Origin: JBHPCZ01 sp042573625
GTDB lineage: Bacteria; Desulfobacterota; Desulfobacteria; Desulfobacterales; UBA11574
DNA: 6,521 bases
Assembly: GCA_042573625.1 (NCBI GenBank)
Contig: JBHPCZ010000160.1
Coordinates: 1 to 6,521 of the forward strand
Reading direction: 5' to 3'
Position 1 is the stretch's first letter. The number at the start of each line of letters is the position of its first letter. The position numbers and the translations under genes were made by a program. The notes beneath the pieces were generated by a model. That model was not told the DNA's origin, did no database searches, and saw only the letters and a program-made list of their open reading frames with translations. Below, piece after piece: positions 6,455 to 6,521 of this stretch.

Positions 6455-6517
6455 GGCAGGGCAGACGGAGGGCAGAGGACGGAGGACGGAAGGCAGAGGG
6501 CAGGGGACAGAGGGCAG
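6455..6517. repeat. Degenerate purine-rich heptamer tandem repeat
   Basis: The right end is a run of seven-base units in strict register: AGGGCAG at 6469, AGGACGG at 6476 and 6483, AAGGCAG at 6490, AGGGCAG at 6497, GGGACAG at 6504 and AGGGCAG at 6511. More diverged copies reach back to about 6455. The consensus is approximately RGGRCRG. The top strand is almost free of T across the run. No gene overlaps it, and it stops at AAAC just before the window ends. It looks like an intergenic simple-sequence array that grows and shrinks by slippage, or part of a dispersed repeat family. Confidence 0.8.
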
Positions 6518-6521
6518 AAAC

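Overview
The window reads as chromosomal DNA from an anaerobic, selenocysteine-using bacterium, most plausibly a sulfate-reducing deltaproteobacterium (Desulfobacterota). The evidence is a rhodanese-like gene with an in-frame UGA that is best read as selenocysteine, a LolA-like/DUF1566 secreted protein, and a degenerate purine-rich heptamer array; the taxonomic assignment itself is inference. No rRNA, tRNA, CRISPR array, transposase or integrase was seen.

Layout. Positions 1-363 are A+T-rich and hold no convincing gene. A 41-codon small ORF with a good ribosome-binding site follows (364-489), then an EamA/DMT-family permease (544-1437) and a secreted LolA-like plus DUF1566 protein (1634-2833), all on the + strand. 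The gap from 2834 to 3040 contains a compact, multi-helix fold (2902-3001, with a possible extra hairpin from 2885) just ahead of a 14-TM DHA2-type MFS exporter that starts at GTG 3041. The exporter converges on a minus-strand gene pair: an APC-superfamily permease (6309-4981) followed 23 nt later by a periplasmic rhodanese-like protein (4957-4544). The far right end is a purine-rich heptamer repeat.

The most important result is that the rhodanese gene does not end at its apparent stop at 4672-4670. That codon is UGA. Translation continues in frame for 41 more residues, with the conserved rhodanese C-terminal half, to a TAA at 4546-4544. The UGA sits in the active-site loop as Cys-Ala-Sec-Pro-Asn-Glu. 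A perfect 6-bp hairpin with a GGG loop begins 16 nt downstream, where a bacterial SECIS element belongs. A routine gene caller would report a truncated 95-97 aa protein.

Functionally the window is rich in transport: three unrelated permeases (DMT, MFS, APC) of unknown substrate. Only the APC permease and the selenoprotein are arranged as a likely operon, which suggests, without proving, a shared role in handling a sulfur or selenium compound at the cell envelope.
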